Positions 1 through 6,997 of a stretch of 7,414 nucleotides of DNA are shown here, piece by piece. Position 1 is the stretch's first letter. Each line of letters opens with the position of its first letter. The stretch is from Mariprofundaceae bacterium. GTDB lineage: Bacteria; Pseudomonadota; Zetaproteobacteria; Mariprofundales; Mariprofundaceae. Under the pieces are notes generated by a model. The model saw only the letters and a program-made list of their open reading frames with translations, ran no database searches and was not told the origin of the DNA. The DNA is taken from positions 1 to 7,414 of the forward strand of contig JAUZQR010000212.1 of the NCBI GenBank assembly GCA_030950865.1, given 5' to 3'. A program made the translations under genes and the position numbers.

Positions 1-2158
1 ACGTACCATTTTGTACCAGTACGGTTGCCACAGGACCACGACCTTTATCCAAGCGTGATTCAACCACAACACCACGACCCACACCTTCAGGGTTTGCTTT
101 CAGCTCCAAGACTTCTGTTTGCAATGCAAGCATTTCAAGCAAATCTTCCAAGCCTTGCCCCGTATGTGCAGAAACTTCTACAAAAATCGTGTCTCCACCC
201 CAATCTTCGGGGATAATTTCGTGTTCAGATAATTGACGTTTCACATTTTCAGGGTTCGCGCCCTCTTTATCCATTTTATTGATTGCAACAATAATCGGTA
301 CACCAGCAGATTTTGCATGACTCAAAGCTTCAACTGTTTGAGGCATTACACCATCATCAGCAGCCACGACCAATACCGCCACATCCGTCAATTTCGCACC
401 ACGTGCACGCAGGCTGGTAAATGCTTCATGACCAGGCGTATCAACAAACACCACACGCTCTCCACCATCAAGTTTCACCATATAGGCACCGATATGCTGG
501 GTAATACCACCTGCCTCACCATCAGCAATATGGGCTTTACGCAAGGCATCAAGAATCGATGTTTTACCATGATCCACATGCCCCATCACCACCACGACAG
601 GAGGACGAGGCAACAAACCTTCGTCATCTTCATCAATGACTTCAGCCAATACATCTTCCACGGCAGCTTCATTGATAAGCTTGGCCTTATGACCAAATTC
701 TTCCACGAGCAATATCGCAGTATCAGCATCAATATTATCATTGATAGCCACTATAGAGCCCATTTCCATTAATTTTTTCAAAACCTCAGTGGTTTTAGTT
801 GCCATACGACTTGCCAACTCAGATACAACAATAGGGTTGGTCACTTCCACTTCACGAATCACAAATGCTTCATCATCTTTGGTGATAATATTGGCACCAC
901 GACGACGACCGCCCTTTGCCAATCTTGCCATACGCTCTTCCTGCTGAGGCGTAAGTACTTCATGGCGCTTGGATGAATAAGAACGACGTGCAGCCTTTTC
1001 CGCAGGTGATAAACGACGCTGTTGTTGACGCTGCGGACCACCTGGGCCACGGCGTTTTATGCCTGCTGGTGCCGTTGGTGCATTCGGATCTGTTGTTACA
1101 GCAACTGATGGTCGGCGTGTTATGCCTGCACCTGTGTTTGCACCCGCTGGACGATTCGGACGAGCACCACCACGATTGGCGTTATTCTCACGACGACGAT
1201 CATTACGCTCTTTAGTAATTTTCGCTTCAATTTGTTTTAATGATGATTTTGGCGCTTTTGATGCAGCAATTTGAGCTGGGGTTAAACCAGTACGAATCGT
1301 TGTTCGAGGTCCTGATGCAGGACGTTTTTGTTGACCCGCACCACCTGCCGCTGGGCGATTTGGGTTTGGACGTACGCCAGGACGTGTCGAACGGTTTGGA
1401 TTTGGACGCTCACTTGGACGTGTTGAACGGTTCGGGTTTGGACGCTCACCTGGACGTGTTGAACGGTTCGGGTTTGGGCGCTCACCTGGACGTGTTGAAC
1501 GGTTCGGGTTTGGACGTGATGATGTACGTGCTTCCGCACGTTTTGCACGGGCTTCTTGCTCACGAACCTTAGCTTGCTCTTTATTTTTCTCAACAGCTTG
1601 GGCTGCCATTTGCGCTGGAGAAAGCTTTTTAACAGCAGGTTTCTTAGTAATTTTAGGCTCGGTTTTAGCTGGAGACTTTTGCTTTGTTACAACTGGTTTT
1701 TCTTTGGCTGCAGGCTTCTTCACTTCAGGTGTTTTTTTCACCTCAACAGCTTGTTTAGCCTCTGTATTCACTTCCACCTTTTCAGGCGCGGCTACTGACT
1801 CTTTCTTTAATGAAAGTTTACCATCTGAAGCTGCTGTTGATTTAGCAACACTATCAGCAGGTTTGGGTGCTGCGCGGCGACGGCGAACTGCAACTTGCAC
1901 CGTGCGACCTCGACCTTCAACGCTGGAACTACGCTCTTGCTGCCCAGTCACAACAGGGCGACTCAAGGTCAATGTTTTTCCTCCAGAACCACTTTTCGCA
2001 GGTTCTTTCAAGTTCGCCTTGATTTTACCTGTGTCTTCATCATTCAACATCGTGGTTGGACCTGTAACAGCAACACCACAGCTACTAGCTGCGCGTTTTA
2101 CATCTGCCACTTCAACATTCAGTTCTTTTGCCAATTCGAGCACGCGTTTATTCGCCAT
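1..2158 (-). CDS. infB: Translation initiation factor IF-2 (3' end outside the window)
   Basis: IF2 is the GTPase that brings fMet-tRNA to the 30S subunit and promotes 50S joining. The reading frame is open from the ATG at 2158 to the left edge: 719 codons, with base 1 left over. Residues 1-50 look like an IF2_N module and a second lies at about 430-500. Between them is a long basic, Ala/Pro/Arg/Lys-rich linker with tandem repeats. The G domain has G1 GHVDHGKT (526-533), G3 DTPGH (573-577), G4 NKMD (627-630) and G5 SAHTG (from 663). The frame leaves the window early in domain II. By comparison with E. coli about 300 residues (rest of domain II, domain III, the fMet-tRNA-binding C-terminus) are missing. 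G1 is near residue 398 in E. coli IF2, so the N-terminal region here is about 130 residues longer. The ATG overlaps the upstream stop by 11 bp and follows an AAGG with 6-nt spacing, so coupling is likely. Identification is secure. Confidence 0.97.
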   Translation of the reverse strand, partial: MANKRVLELAKELNVEVADVKRAASSCGVAVTGPTTMLNDEDTGKIKANLKEPAKSGSGGKTLTLSRPVVTGQQERSSSVEGRGRTVQVAVRRRRAAPKPADSVAKSTAASDGKLSLKKESVAAPEKVEVNTEAKQAVEVKKTPEVKKPAAKEKPVVTKQKSPAKTEPKITKKPAVKKLSPAQMAAQAVEKNKEQAKVREQEARAKRAEARTSSRPNPNRSTRPGERPNPNRSTRPGERPNPNRSTRPSERPNPNRSTRPGVRPNPNRPAAGGAGQQKRPASGPRTTIRTGLTPAQIAASKAPKSSLKQIEAKITKERNDRRRENNANRGGARPNRPAGANTGAGITRRPSVAVTTDPNAPTAPAGIKRRGPGGPQRQQQRRLSPAEKAARRSYSSKRHEVLTPQQEERMARLAKGGRRRGANIITKDDEAFVIREVEVTNPIVVSELASRMATKTTEVLKKLMEMGSIVAINDNIDADTAILLVEEFGHKAKLINEAAVEDVLAEVIDEDDEGLLPRPPVVVVMGHVDHGKTSILDALRKAHIADGEAGGITQHIGAYMVKLDGGERVVFVDTPGHEAFTSLRARGAKLTDVAVLVVAADDGVMPQTVEALSHAKSAGVPIIVAINKMDKEGANPENVKRQLSEHEIIPEDWGGDTIFVEVSAHTGQGLEDLLEMLALQTEVLELKANPEGVGRGVVVESRLDKGRGPVATVLVQNGT
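1355..1516 (-). repeat. Tandem 36-bp in-frame repeat inside infB
   Basis: Four consecutive 36-bp units (1516-1481, 1480-1445, 1444-1409, 1408-1373) are followed by a partial fifth copy to about 1355. Each encodes the 12-residue unit [12 protein letters not shown], with final G/S and E/V variants, at IF2 residues 215-262. RPNPNR then starts again. The first three units differ from the first by one base each at most. The fourth carries several mostly silent changes. This pattern fits recent duplication by slippage or unequal recombination. The repeats sit in the linker before the G domain, where length variation is tolerated in IF2 proteins. Confidence 0.93.
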
Positions 2159-2783
2159 TGCTTACCTTGCTTCCTTTTATTCGCCCATACCAGGCGCAAT
2201 ACCGTTGTAACTTCGCTGTTTTTTTAGAAACAGACAATGCTACCACAGACATTTTACCTCGCTGAAAGACATTTACCAGACAAGCCTCTGGCAAACCATT
2301 CAACGACGTTGTTTTCAACCCTGCCTCACCACGCTTTTTAACAGCATCCATGACTTGCCGTACCAAAGCCTGACCCGCTTCTTCTGCCAATAGCAGTAGA
2401 AGCTCCGCATTCTTCCACATTTGATGCATCACTGCATCCCTTCCAATCGCAGCACCTAATTTCAAGCGCGTTAACTGCAAGGCAATGTGTTGCGAGAGAA
2501 TATCCAATAAACGCTCTTGCAACCCATACCACTGTGGAAGAACTACCTTATGTTTGTTTCGCAACACGCCCAACCGCTTATCATTCAGCGACGATAGGCA
2601 TGACTCATCCATACATAAATAAAACCCTCTTCCAGGGGCTTTTGCCAACAAATCTGGCCAAATTTTACCCGACTCATCAACAACTAATCGTAACATAGAT
2701 GATTTCTCATCTTTTTTACGACAGGCAAAACATGACCGTACAGATGTGCGGCTATGTTTTAAATCATTATTCAAACCAACCAC
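2148..2783 (-). CDS. YlxR (DUF448) - L7Ae-like two-domain RNA-binding protein
   Basis: The N-terminal part is a YlxR domain with SCFACRKK followed by APGRGFYLC and a C-x4-C pair. The four cysteines (C-x2-C and C-x4-C) could bind a metal, but this is inference. After a short linker, the last roughly 110 residues look like a ribosomal L7Ae/L30e fold: helix-rich [21 protein letters not shown], a T-S-L-N-G-L segment, then a hydrophobic strand. YlxR is known in Bacillus as RnpM, an RNase P-binding protein, and L7Ae-like proteins bind kink-turn RNAs. The cellular role of the fusion is not established here. The gene lies between nusA and infB, the usual place for ylxR. The start is uncertain: the frame has no ATG before the domain. 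Candidates are GTG 2783 (chosen, close to GAGG), TTG 2774 and TTG 2801. All start inside or within a few codons of the nusA end, so translation is probably coupled. The stop overlaps the infB start. Domain identity is firm; the start is not. Confidence 0.88.
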   Translation of the reverse strand: MVGLNNDLKHSRTSVRSCFACRKKDEKSSMLRLVVDESGKIWPDLLAKAPGRGFYLCMDESCLSSLNDKRLGVLRNKHKVVLPQWYGLQERLLDILSQHIALQLTRLKLGAAIGRDAVMHQMWKNAELLLLLAEEAGQALVRQVMDAVKKRGEAGLKTTSLNGLPEACLVNVFQRGKMSVVALSVSKKTAKLQRYCAWYGRIKGSKVSNGE

Positions 2784-4239
2784 TAGCCTCACGTGCTGCA
2801 ATAATCAAAGCATCTGCCGCTTCACGTTCTAGACCTTCAATGCCTTCAAGATCATCCCCAGCCGCATCCGCTAAAACTTCAACTGAAAGCATATTATGCT
2901 CTGCCAATTGCGCTGCAATTTCACGCGTCATGCCTGGCAAATCCAACAATGACACACTGTTTTCATCACCATCTTCTGAGGATTTCTGCAATGCTTGATC
3001 CAACAATGCATTACGCGCACGTTTTTGAATCTCTAGTGCCAAATCATCATCCAAGCCTTCAACCGCAGCAATGTCAGCAACCTCACAATAAGCTAAATCA
3101 GCCAATGACATAAAGCCTTCTGCTACCAACAAATCAGCAAAATCAGCATCAACATCCAAGCTAGCAACAAAAGCTTCTTTTGCTGCCCCGATTTCTTCCG
3201 CACGTTTTTCTTGCTCTTCACCCGTAGTCATCAACTCAATATTCCAACCCGTTAGCTCTGATGCAAGGCGAACATTCTGTCCACGGCGACCAATTGCAAT
3301 GGCCAAATTCTCTTCATCTACAGCCACTTCAATGGTATTACTCTCTTCGTCCACAAGCACCCGATCAATCTCTGCTGGCGCAAGCGCATTCACCACAAAT
3401 GCTGCTGGATCTTCTGTCCATTCAATAATATCAACACGCTCGCCATGCAACTCATTGACCACAGCCTGCACACGCGCACCACGCATACCCACACAAGCGC
3501 CCACAGGGTCAATCCCTGCATCCATCGAAATGACCGCAATCTTACTACGCGAACCAGGGTCACGTGAAATCGCTTGAATGGTAATCAAGTTATCCTGAAT
3601 TTCAGGTACTTCTTGCTCAAACAAGCGCAATACCATACCAGCATCAGCACGCGATAAGAAAACCAATGCGCCCTTAGGCTGATTACGCACTTCACGCAAA
3701 TACGCACGTACACGATCACCCTGACGATATGATTCACGCGGCAATAAATCTTCACGGTACATCACAGCTTCACCACGACCCAAATCCACATATACATTAC
3801 CACGTTCAACACGTTTCACGATACCAGTAATCAACTCGCCCACGCGTGGTTCATATTCAGCTACCACACGTTCACGCTCTGCTTCACGAATCTTTTGGTT
3901 AATCACCTGCTTGGCTGTTTGTGCTGCAATACGCCCTAACTCAATCGGTGCCAATGGTTCACGGAACTCTGTTCCCAGTTCAGCATCTGCTTGCAATTCC
4001 TTGCCTGCCTCTAGCGTCAACTCATTTTCTTCATCTTCAACTTCTTCAACCACAGTACGCACATGGGACAAACCAATTTCGCCCGTATCACGATCCATCT
4101 TGGCATCAACAACCTTATTACCATATGTCCGACGTGCCGCTGTTTTAATAGCTTGTTCCATCGCTTCAATTACTAATTCACAATCAACAGCCTTTTCACG
4201 CGCCACTGCTTCGGCAACCTGCATCATATCAACACTCAT
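2767..4239 (-). CDS. nusA: Transcription termination/antitermination protein NusA
   Basis: NusA binds RNA polymerase and nascent RNA, enhances hairpin pausing and intrinsic termination, and takes part in antitermination. The 490-residue product is nearly the E. coli length (495). Domains in order: N-terminal polymerase-binding domain (about 1-125), S1 domain (about 132-198, GELITGIVKRVERGNVYVDL), KH1 (about 230-290, with DPVGACVGMRGARVQAV at 245-261), KH2 (about 300-345, with AIGRRGQNVRLASELTGW at 315-332), and two acidic helix-hairpin-helix AR repeats (about 355-412 and 428-485). Two AR repeats are typical of gamma- and many alpha-proteobacteria, and AR2 contacts the polymerase alpha C-terminal domain in E. 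coli. The ATG at 4239 follows GAGG with suitable spacing, 21 bp after the rimP stop. The downstream YlxR-L7Ae gene begins inside its 3' end. E. coli nusA represses its own operon, which matters for the leader hairpin upstream of rimP here. Confidence 0.98.
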   Translation of the reverse strand: MSVDMMQVAEAVAREKAVDCELVIEAMEQAIKTAARRTYGNKVVDAKMDRDTGEIGLSHVRTVVEEVEDEENELTLEAGKELQADAELGTEFREPLAPIELGRIAAQTAKQVINQKIREAERERVVAEYEPRVGELITGIVKRVERGNVYVDLGRGEAVMYREDLLPRESYRQGDRVRAYLREVRNQPKGALVFLSRADAGMVLRLFEQEVPEIQDNLITIQAISRDPGSRSKIAVISMDAGIDPVGACVGMRGARVQAVVNELHGERVDIIEWTEDPAAFVVNALAPAEIDRVLVDEESNTIEVAVDEENLAIAIGRRGQNVRLASELTGWNIELMTTGEEQEKRAEEIGAAKEAFVASLDVDADFADLLVAEGFMSLADLAYCEVADIAAVEGLDDDLALEIQKRARNALLDQALQKSSEDGDENSVSLLDLPGMTREIAAQLAEHNMLSVEVLADAAGDDLEGIEGLEREAADALIIAAREASGWFE

Positions 4240-4260
4240 TGTCGTTAACCTCGACTCACT

Positions 4261-4734
4261 CTATTTATTCTTGCCCGCGCGTGATATTGCTGACCAATTC
4301 ACCGCACGTGTTACTCTTACAACTTCTGATAAGTTGAATTCACGAACCTTGCCTTTCTCATTGCGCAAGCTGAATTCTTCCCCATCAAGCCCCAAATTCT
4401 CACCTTCAATGGCTGGACCATGCTCCAGCACTACTTGAATCCAATCACCCAAATAGCGATCAAAATCCGCCTGTGTTTGCAATGGCCATTCAAAACCAGG
4501 TGTTGTCACTTCTAGATTATACTTGCCTGGAATATAATCTTCCACATCCATCTGCAAAGCCAAGCCACGGCTAATGCGTGCCAAATGCTCAGCAATCACA
4601 CCGCCTTTGCAATCCACGATCACCTTAACCAAACGAACTTGCTTACCGCCACCCAGCACAACTTTCAGTATTTCCACACCCAATTCATCGGCAATCGGCT
4701 TCACAAGTTGCTGTATTTTATCTTCTAAAAGCAA
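4261..4734 (-). CDS. rimP: Ribosome maturation factor RimP
   Basis: RimP assists late 30S subunit maturation. It is the usual first gene of the nusA-infB operon, as here. The N-terminal alpha/beta domain contains the family signature KYNLEVTTPGFEWPL (YxLEVSSPGxxRPL in relatives), and a C-terminal SH3-like domain follows. From TTG 4734 the product is 157 residues, near the usual 150. I prefer this start over ATG 4755. The TTG has AGGA 8 nt upstream, and the resulting start (LLEDKIQQLVKPIADELG) lines up with the E. coli RimP start (LEQKLTEM...EALG). ATG 4755 directly follows a terminator U-tract and has no Shine-Dalgarno sequence. The normally conserved arginine before P-L in the signature is tryptophan (codon at 4486-4488), an unusual substitution. 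The identity is secure; the start is an inference. Confidence 0.93.
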   Translation of the reverse strand: MLLEDKIQQLVKPIADELGVEILKVVLGGGKQVRLVKVIVDCKGGVIAEHLARISRGLALQMDVEDYIPGKYNLEVTTPGFEWPLQTQADFDRYLGDWIQVVLEHGPAIEGENLGLDGEEFSLRNEKGKVREFNLSEVVRVTRAVNWSAISRAGKNK

Positions 4735-4742
4735 TATATCAG

Positions 4743-4746
4743 TCCT
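4743..4746 (-). promoter_or_regulatory. Shine-Dalgarno AGGA for rimP, supports the TTG start
   Basis: The minus strand reads AGGACTGATATATTG: AGGA, then 8 nt, then TTG at 4734. No purine-rich site precedes the alternative ATG at 4755, where the upstream bases are a U-rich run. This is the main reason for moving the rimP start seven codons inward. Confidence 0.6.
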
Positions 4747-4763
4747 AAATCCCATATAAAAAC

Positions 4764-4790
4764 AAAAAAAGCGAGCCGCAGCTCACTTTT
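4764..4790 (-). terminator. Terminator-like hairpin in the rimP-nusA-infB leader (candidate attenuator)
   Basis: On the minus strand AAAAGTGAGC (4790-4781), loop TGCG (4780-4777) and GCTCGCTTTT (4776-4767) form a 10-bp stem with one G-U pair. Seven consecutive T follow from 4770 to 4764, then G and five more T. This is the textbook shape of an intrinsic terminator. It lies downstream of the predicted rimP promoter and about 30 nt before the preferred rimP start, so transcription of the operon must read through it. It may instead act as a back-up terminator for the upstream operon. The plus-strand copy also ends in TTTT, so it could work weakly in both directions. Confidence 0.75.
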
Positions 4791-4800
4791 AACGTCGCGA

Positions 4801-4828
4801 ATCATAGAAGCCACTGTTAAAATAGCAA
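4801..4828 (-). promoter_or_regulatory. Predicted sigma70-type promoter for rimP-nusA-infB
   Basis: The minus strand has TTGCTA (4828-4823) as a -35 element and TATGAT (4806-4801) as a -10 element, with a 16-bp spacer. The -10 matches consensus at 5 of 6 positions and the -35 at 4 of 6. Transcription would start near 4794, placing the terminator-like hairpin within the first 30 nt of the RNA. The site lies directly after the terminator of the preceding operon, the expected place for a new promoter. The call rests on consensus match and position only. Confidence 0.5.
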
Positions 4829-4829
4829 G

Positions 4830-4861
4830 AAAAAAGGGCTTGATTCACATCCCAGCCCTTT
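4830..4861 (-). terminator. Intrinsic terminator of the ligase-diiron-SDR-TPR operon
   Basis: On the minus strand AAAGGGCT (4861-4854) and AGCCCTTT (4840-4833) form a perfect 8-bp stem around a 13-nt loop, followed by a T-run to 4830. It starts 23 bp after the TPR gene stop. Its T-tract abuts the predicted -35 of the rimP promoter. Confidence 0.85.
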
Positions 4862-4884
4862 CTCACAACTCTATTAAAACAATA

Positions 4885-5532
4885 TCAATGAATATGTTTT
4901 TTTGCCTTCGCTAATTTTTCAGATGCTTCTGCCTTACGACCTTTTGAATAAACGGGGCGAGCCTCAACATTCGGTAAATCAATCACCTTCTGTAAATATT
5001 CTACAGCTTTTTTGTATTTATGCTCTTCCAGCCAATAATCGCCCATAAAATAATTCGCATCCATATCATTCGGAGCCATACTCAAAGCCTTATCCAAGTA
5101 TGCTTCTGCTTTATCATCATCACCAAAACCAATTGGCCAACCTGGTGTCATATAATAGAAACTACCGAGCGACGTATAAATCGAGCCATTCAATGCTTGT
5201 GCATCTATTTTTTCAGCTTTTAGCAATAAATCACGTGCTTCTTCCATCAAGCTCAACGCACCCAAACCACCCTTAGCACCTGCATAGGTTGATTTAATAA
5301 TGGCCTCCCAAATCAATGGCTCCACCTTGTCTGAATGCTCAGCGGACCAAGCATGTGCTTTTGCTGCTAAGGCTTCAAAAGCGACCTCTTTTTGATCTTC
5401 TACCACATTATAATTGATATGCGCCCACTCATGCTGCAATTGCAATAACTTATCCGAAGATTCAAGTTCACTTGCCTGAAGCAATCCTGTCCAACCAAAT
5501 ATCGCCATCATTATTACATATATATATTTCAT
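4885..5532 (-). CDS. Secreted tetratricopeptide-repeat protein of unknown function
   Basis: The product is 215 residues from ATG 5532. I chose this start because AAGGAAGG lies just upstream and it puts a clear Sec signal peptide at the N-terminus: hydrophobic core at residues 3-18 and likely cleavage after LLQA at residue 20. A longer frame to 5619 would bury the signal peptide and overlap the SDR gene. The mature part is helical, with two recognisable TPR-like units (about 138-153, KAEAYLDKALSMAPND, and 158-188, NYFMGDYWLEEHKYKKAVEY). A distinctive YTSLGSFYYMTPGWPIGFGD segment precedes them (119-138). It is probably periplasmic, with no lipobox cysteine. It starts 10 bp after the SDR stop, and its Shine-Dalgarno sequence nearly touches that stop, so it is probably co-translated. 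TPRs mediate protein contacts. A link to the pathway enzymes is only suggested by position. Confidence 0.85.
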   Translation of the reverse strand: MKYIYVIMMAIFGWTGLLQASELESSDKLLQLQHEWAHINYNVVEDQKEVAFEALAAKAHAWSAEHSDKVEPLIWEAIIKSTYAGAKGGLGALSLMEEARDLLLKAEKIDAQALNGSIYTSLGSFYYMTPGWPIGFGDDDKAEAYLDKALSMAPNDMDANYFMGDYWLEEHKYKKAVEYLQKVIDLPNVEARPVYSKGRKAEASEKLAKAKKHIH

Positions 5533-5542
5533 ACCACCTTCC

Positions 5543-6331
5543 TTATTTTGATAAAAATGTTTTTGCAATTTTATTTTGACCAGCCAATGCTTTATCCACC
5601 AAGCGTGGCAACAATGCATTTACCCGTACAAACAATGATTCAGGAAAACCAAAATAACTGTCTTTTTTGTCCGACTCAATCGCCTGAATAATCTTTTCTA
5701 CAATGACATCAGGCTCATCCATATTCATGCCAGTCGCTTCACCCATTTTCATCACAGCAGCATCATTCATCGGGGTTTTAACAGCGCGTGGCGCAATATA
5801 ACTCACTTGCACATCTGTACCCGCTAATTCACGACGCAAGCTTTCAGAAAAACCACGTAAACCAAATTTGCTAGTAGAGTAACTCGTAAACCAAGCAAAC
5901 CCAATAGAGCCAAATACAGAACCCACATTGACAATTTTGCCCGCATTGTTTGCCAGAAAGCTTGGTAATAACGCGCGTGTTAACAACATCGGAGCCAATA
6001 CATTCACCCGCATCATCATTTCAATATGTGCAGGATCTTGCTCTGCAAAACTGCTAAAGCTATTCAAGCCTGCAAGATTAATCAGCATATCCACTTGCCC
6101 CAAATCTTGCTGACAAGTTTCCACAGCCTGAGCACAGCCCACAGCCGAAGATAAATCAGCAGAAACAGCGTAAACATCACCTGACAACTCAGAAGCCAAC
6201 GATTGTAAAGCATCTGCATTGGCATCCACCATTGCAAGCTTTGCACCACGCTGCAACAATGCTTTTGCCAAAAGCGAGCCCATACCACCAGCCGCGCCTG
6301 TCAAAATAATACGTTTATCTTTAAAACTCAC
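5543..6331 (-). CDS. Classical short-chain dehydrogenase/reductase (SDR)
   Basis: This is a 262-residue NAD(P)-dependent oxidoreductase with a Rossmann fold. Visible motifs are TGAAGGMG (11-18, dinucleotide binding), Asp36 at the end of beta-2 (suggesting NAD(H) over NADP(H)), Asn110, Ser138, and YSTSK with Tyr151 and Lys155, giving a complete Asn-Ser-Tyr-Lys tetrad. Two usual motifs are altered: NNAG is NLAG (85-88), and the PG after beta-6 is PR (181-182). The C-terminal 35 residues (from FPESLFVRVN) are hydrophobic and basic and could touch the membrane or a partner. The start is GTG at 6331, fixed by AGGAG overlapping the TAG stop of the upstream gene with 6-nt spacing. The substrate cannot be read from sequence. 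In this operon it may reduce or oxidise the product of the diiron enzyme or the ligase. The fold is certain; the role is inferred. Confidence 0.93.
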   Translation of the reverse strand: MSFKDKRIILTGAAGGMGSLLAKALLQRGAKLAMVDANADALQSLASELSGDVYAVSADLSSAVGCAQAVETCQQDLGQVDMLINLAGLNSFSSFAEQDPAHIEMMMRVNVLAPMLLTRALLPSFLANNAGKIVNVGSVFGSIGFAWFTSYSTSKFGLRGFSESLRRELAGTDVQVSYIAPRAVKTPMNDAAVMKMGEATGMNMDEPDVIVEKIIQAIESDKKDSYFGFPESLFVRVNALLPRLVDKALAGQNKIAKTFLSK

Positions 6332-6340
6332 TGCACTCTC

Positions 6341-6997
6341 CTACGCCTCAATTACTGGCAATGCGCGAAAAATATCGCCATACAACTTATAAAACATCTT
6401 TGCAGCATGCAATACGGCTTGTTGATCACCCTCATCTTCAAGCTTATTCATCAAATTCTCATAAAATTCCACATGCCCCACATCCAAAGAACCATGCGAA
6501 CTTAGATAAGAAAAAGCCGCTTTTGGTAAACCCAATGCCTTTTCAATATTTTCAGCTGCATGCGTTGCCAATGCCACACTTGTGCCTTCTAGCACCAGTA
6601 CCATACCAAAAAAACCAATAGGATTATTGCGAGAAATTGTATCATAAGCGTATGCCACCATCAGCTCTGTTTCGCCTAGCGGCAGCGCAGCACGCACCAA
6701 CTCTTTATCAGCACCTGTTGCGGCAATATCATTCAATATCCACTCTTGATGACCCATTTCTTCTTCAATGTATTCACCCAATGCCACGCGCAACCACTCC
6801 AAACGCTCTGGTAAACGTCCGCCACATGCCATCAATAATGGCACAGTATGTTTTACATGGTGGTAAGCCTGCCCCAAAAATGCTTGATAACTTTGCAACG
6901 ACAATACACCTGCCGCACCTTGCTGAATAAAAGGAATTGCCAACATAGCATTACGTTCAGTTTCAGTCTCTGCAAGTAATGTATCATAAAAACTCAT
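6341..6997 (-). CDS. Heme-oxygenase-like diiron protein (iron-containing redox enzyme family)
   Basis: The 218-residue, all-helical protein resembles the TenA/PqqC/CADD-type heme-oxygenase-like fold. Likely metal ligands are visible: EEEMGH (78-83), an isolated Glu137 in LVLEGTS, and H168-x3-D172-x2-H175. The last matches the H-x3-D-x2-H helix of CADD and related diiron oxidases. Additional histidines lie at 46, 47 and 50. TenA's catalytic cysteine pattern is not apparent, so thiaminase activity is unlikely. Characterised relatives oxidise small carboxylates or amino acids (UndA makes terminal alkenes from fatty acids; SznF N-oxygenates arginine), but the substrate here is unknown. The ATG overlaps the ligase TGA as ATGA, with GAGGG 6 nt upstream, so it should be translationally coupled. 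The ligase next door suggests a carboxylic or fatty acid substrate, free or activated. The fold call is strong; the diiron state and reaction are inferred. Confidence 0.85.
   Translation of the reverse strand: MSFYDTLLAETETERNAMLAIPFIQQGAAGVLSLQSYQAFLGQAYHHVKHTVPLLMACGGRLPERLEWLRVALGEYIEEEMGHQEWILNDIAATGADKELVRAALPLGETELMVAYAYDTISRNNPIGFFGMVLVLEGTSVALATHAAENIEKALGLPKAAFSYLSSHGSLDVGHVEFYENLMNKLEDEGDQQAVLHAAKMFYKLYGDIFRALPVIEA

Noticed and set aside
233..772. Plus-strand open frame of 179 codons opposite infB
   Set aside because: It lies fully opposite the conserved IF2 G domain, has low-complexity His/Ile-rich content, and has no ribosome-binding site or recognisable domain.
1240..1593. Long open frames on both strands over the infB repeat, with repetitive proteins such as DVLNGSGL repeats
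   Set aside because: They are out-of-frame readings of the 36-bp repeat. A 36-bp unit without stops keeps several frames open. The infB frame is the one with domain structure on both sides.
2218..2235. Inverted repeat CTGTTT...AAACAG and an A7 run in the YlxR-L7Ae gene, a possible hairpin or slippage site
   Set aside because: Short, AT-rich and inside an intact coding frame that continues normally to the infB overlap. No alternative frame is extended by a shift.
3911..4438. Plus-strand open frame of 175 codons opposite nusA and rimP
   Set aside because: Ser/Thr-rich antisense shadow spanning two well-supported genes, with no family resemblance.
4756..4884. Possible tRNA (metY-like) upstream of rimP, as in E. 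coli
   Set aside because: The gap is filled by two hairpins and a promoter. No cloverleaf, T-loop (TTCRA) or CCA-type acceptor end could be found.
5533..5619. N-terminal extension of the TPR protein to 5619
   Set aside because: It overlaps the SDR coding end and places 29 residues before a clear signal peptide. ATG 5532 has the good Shine-Dalgarno sequence.
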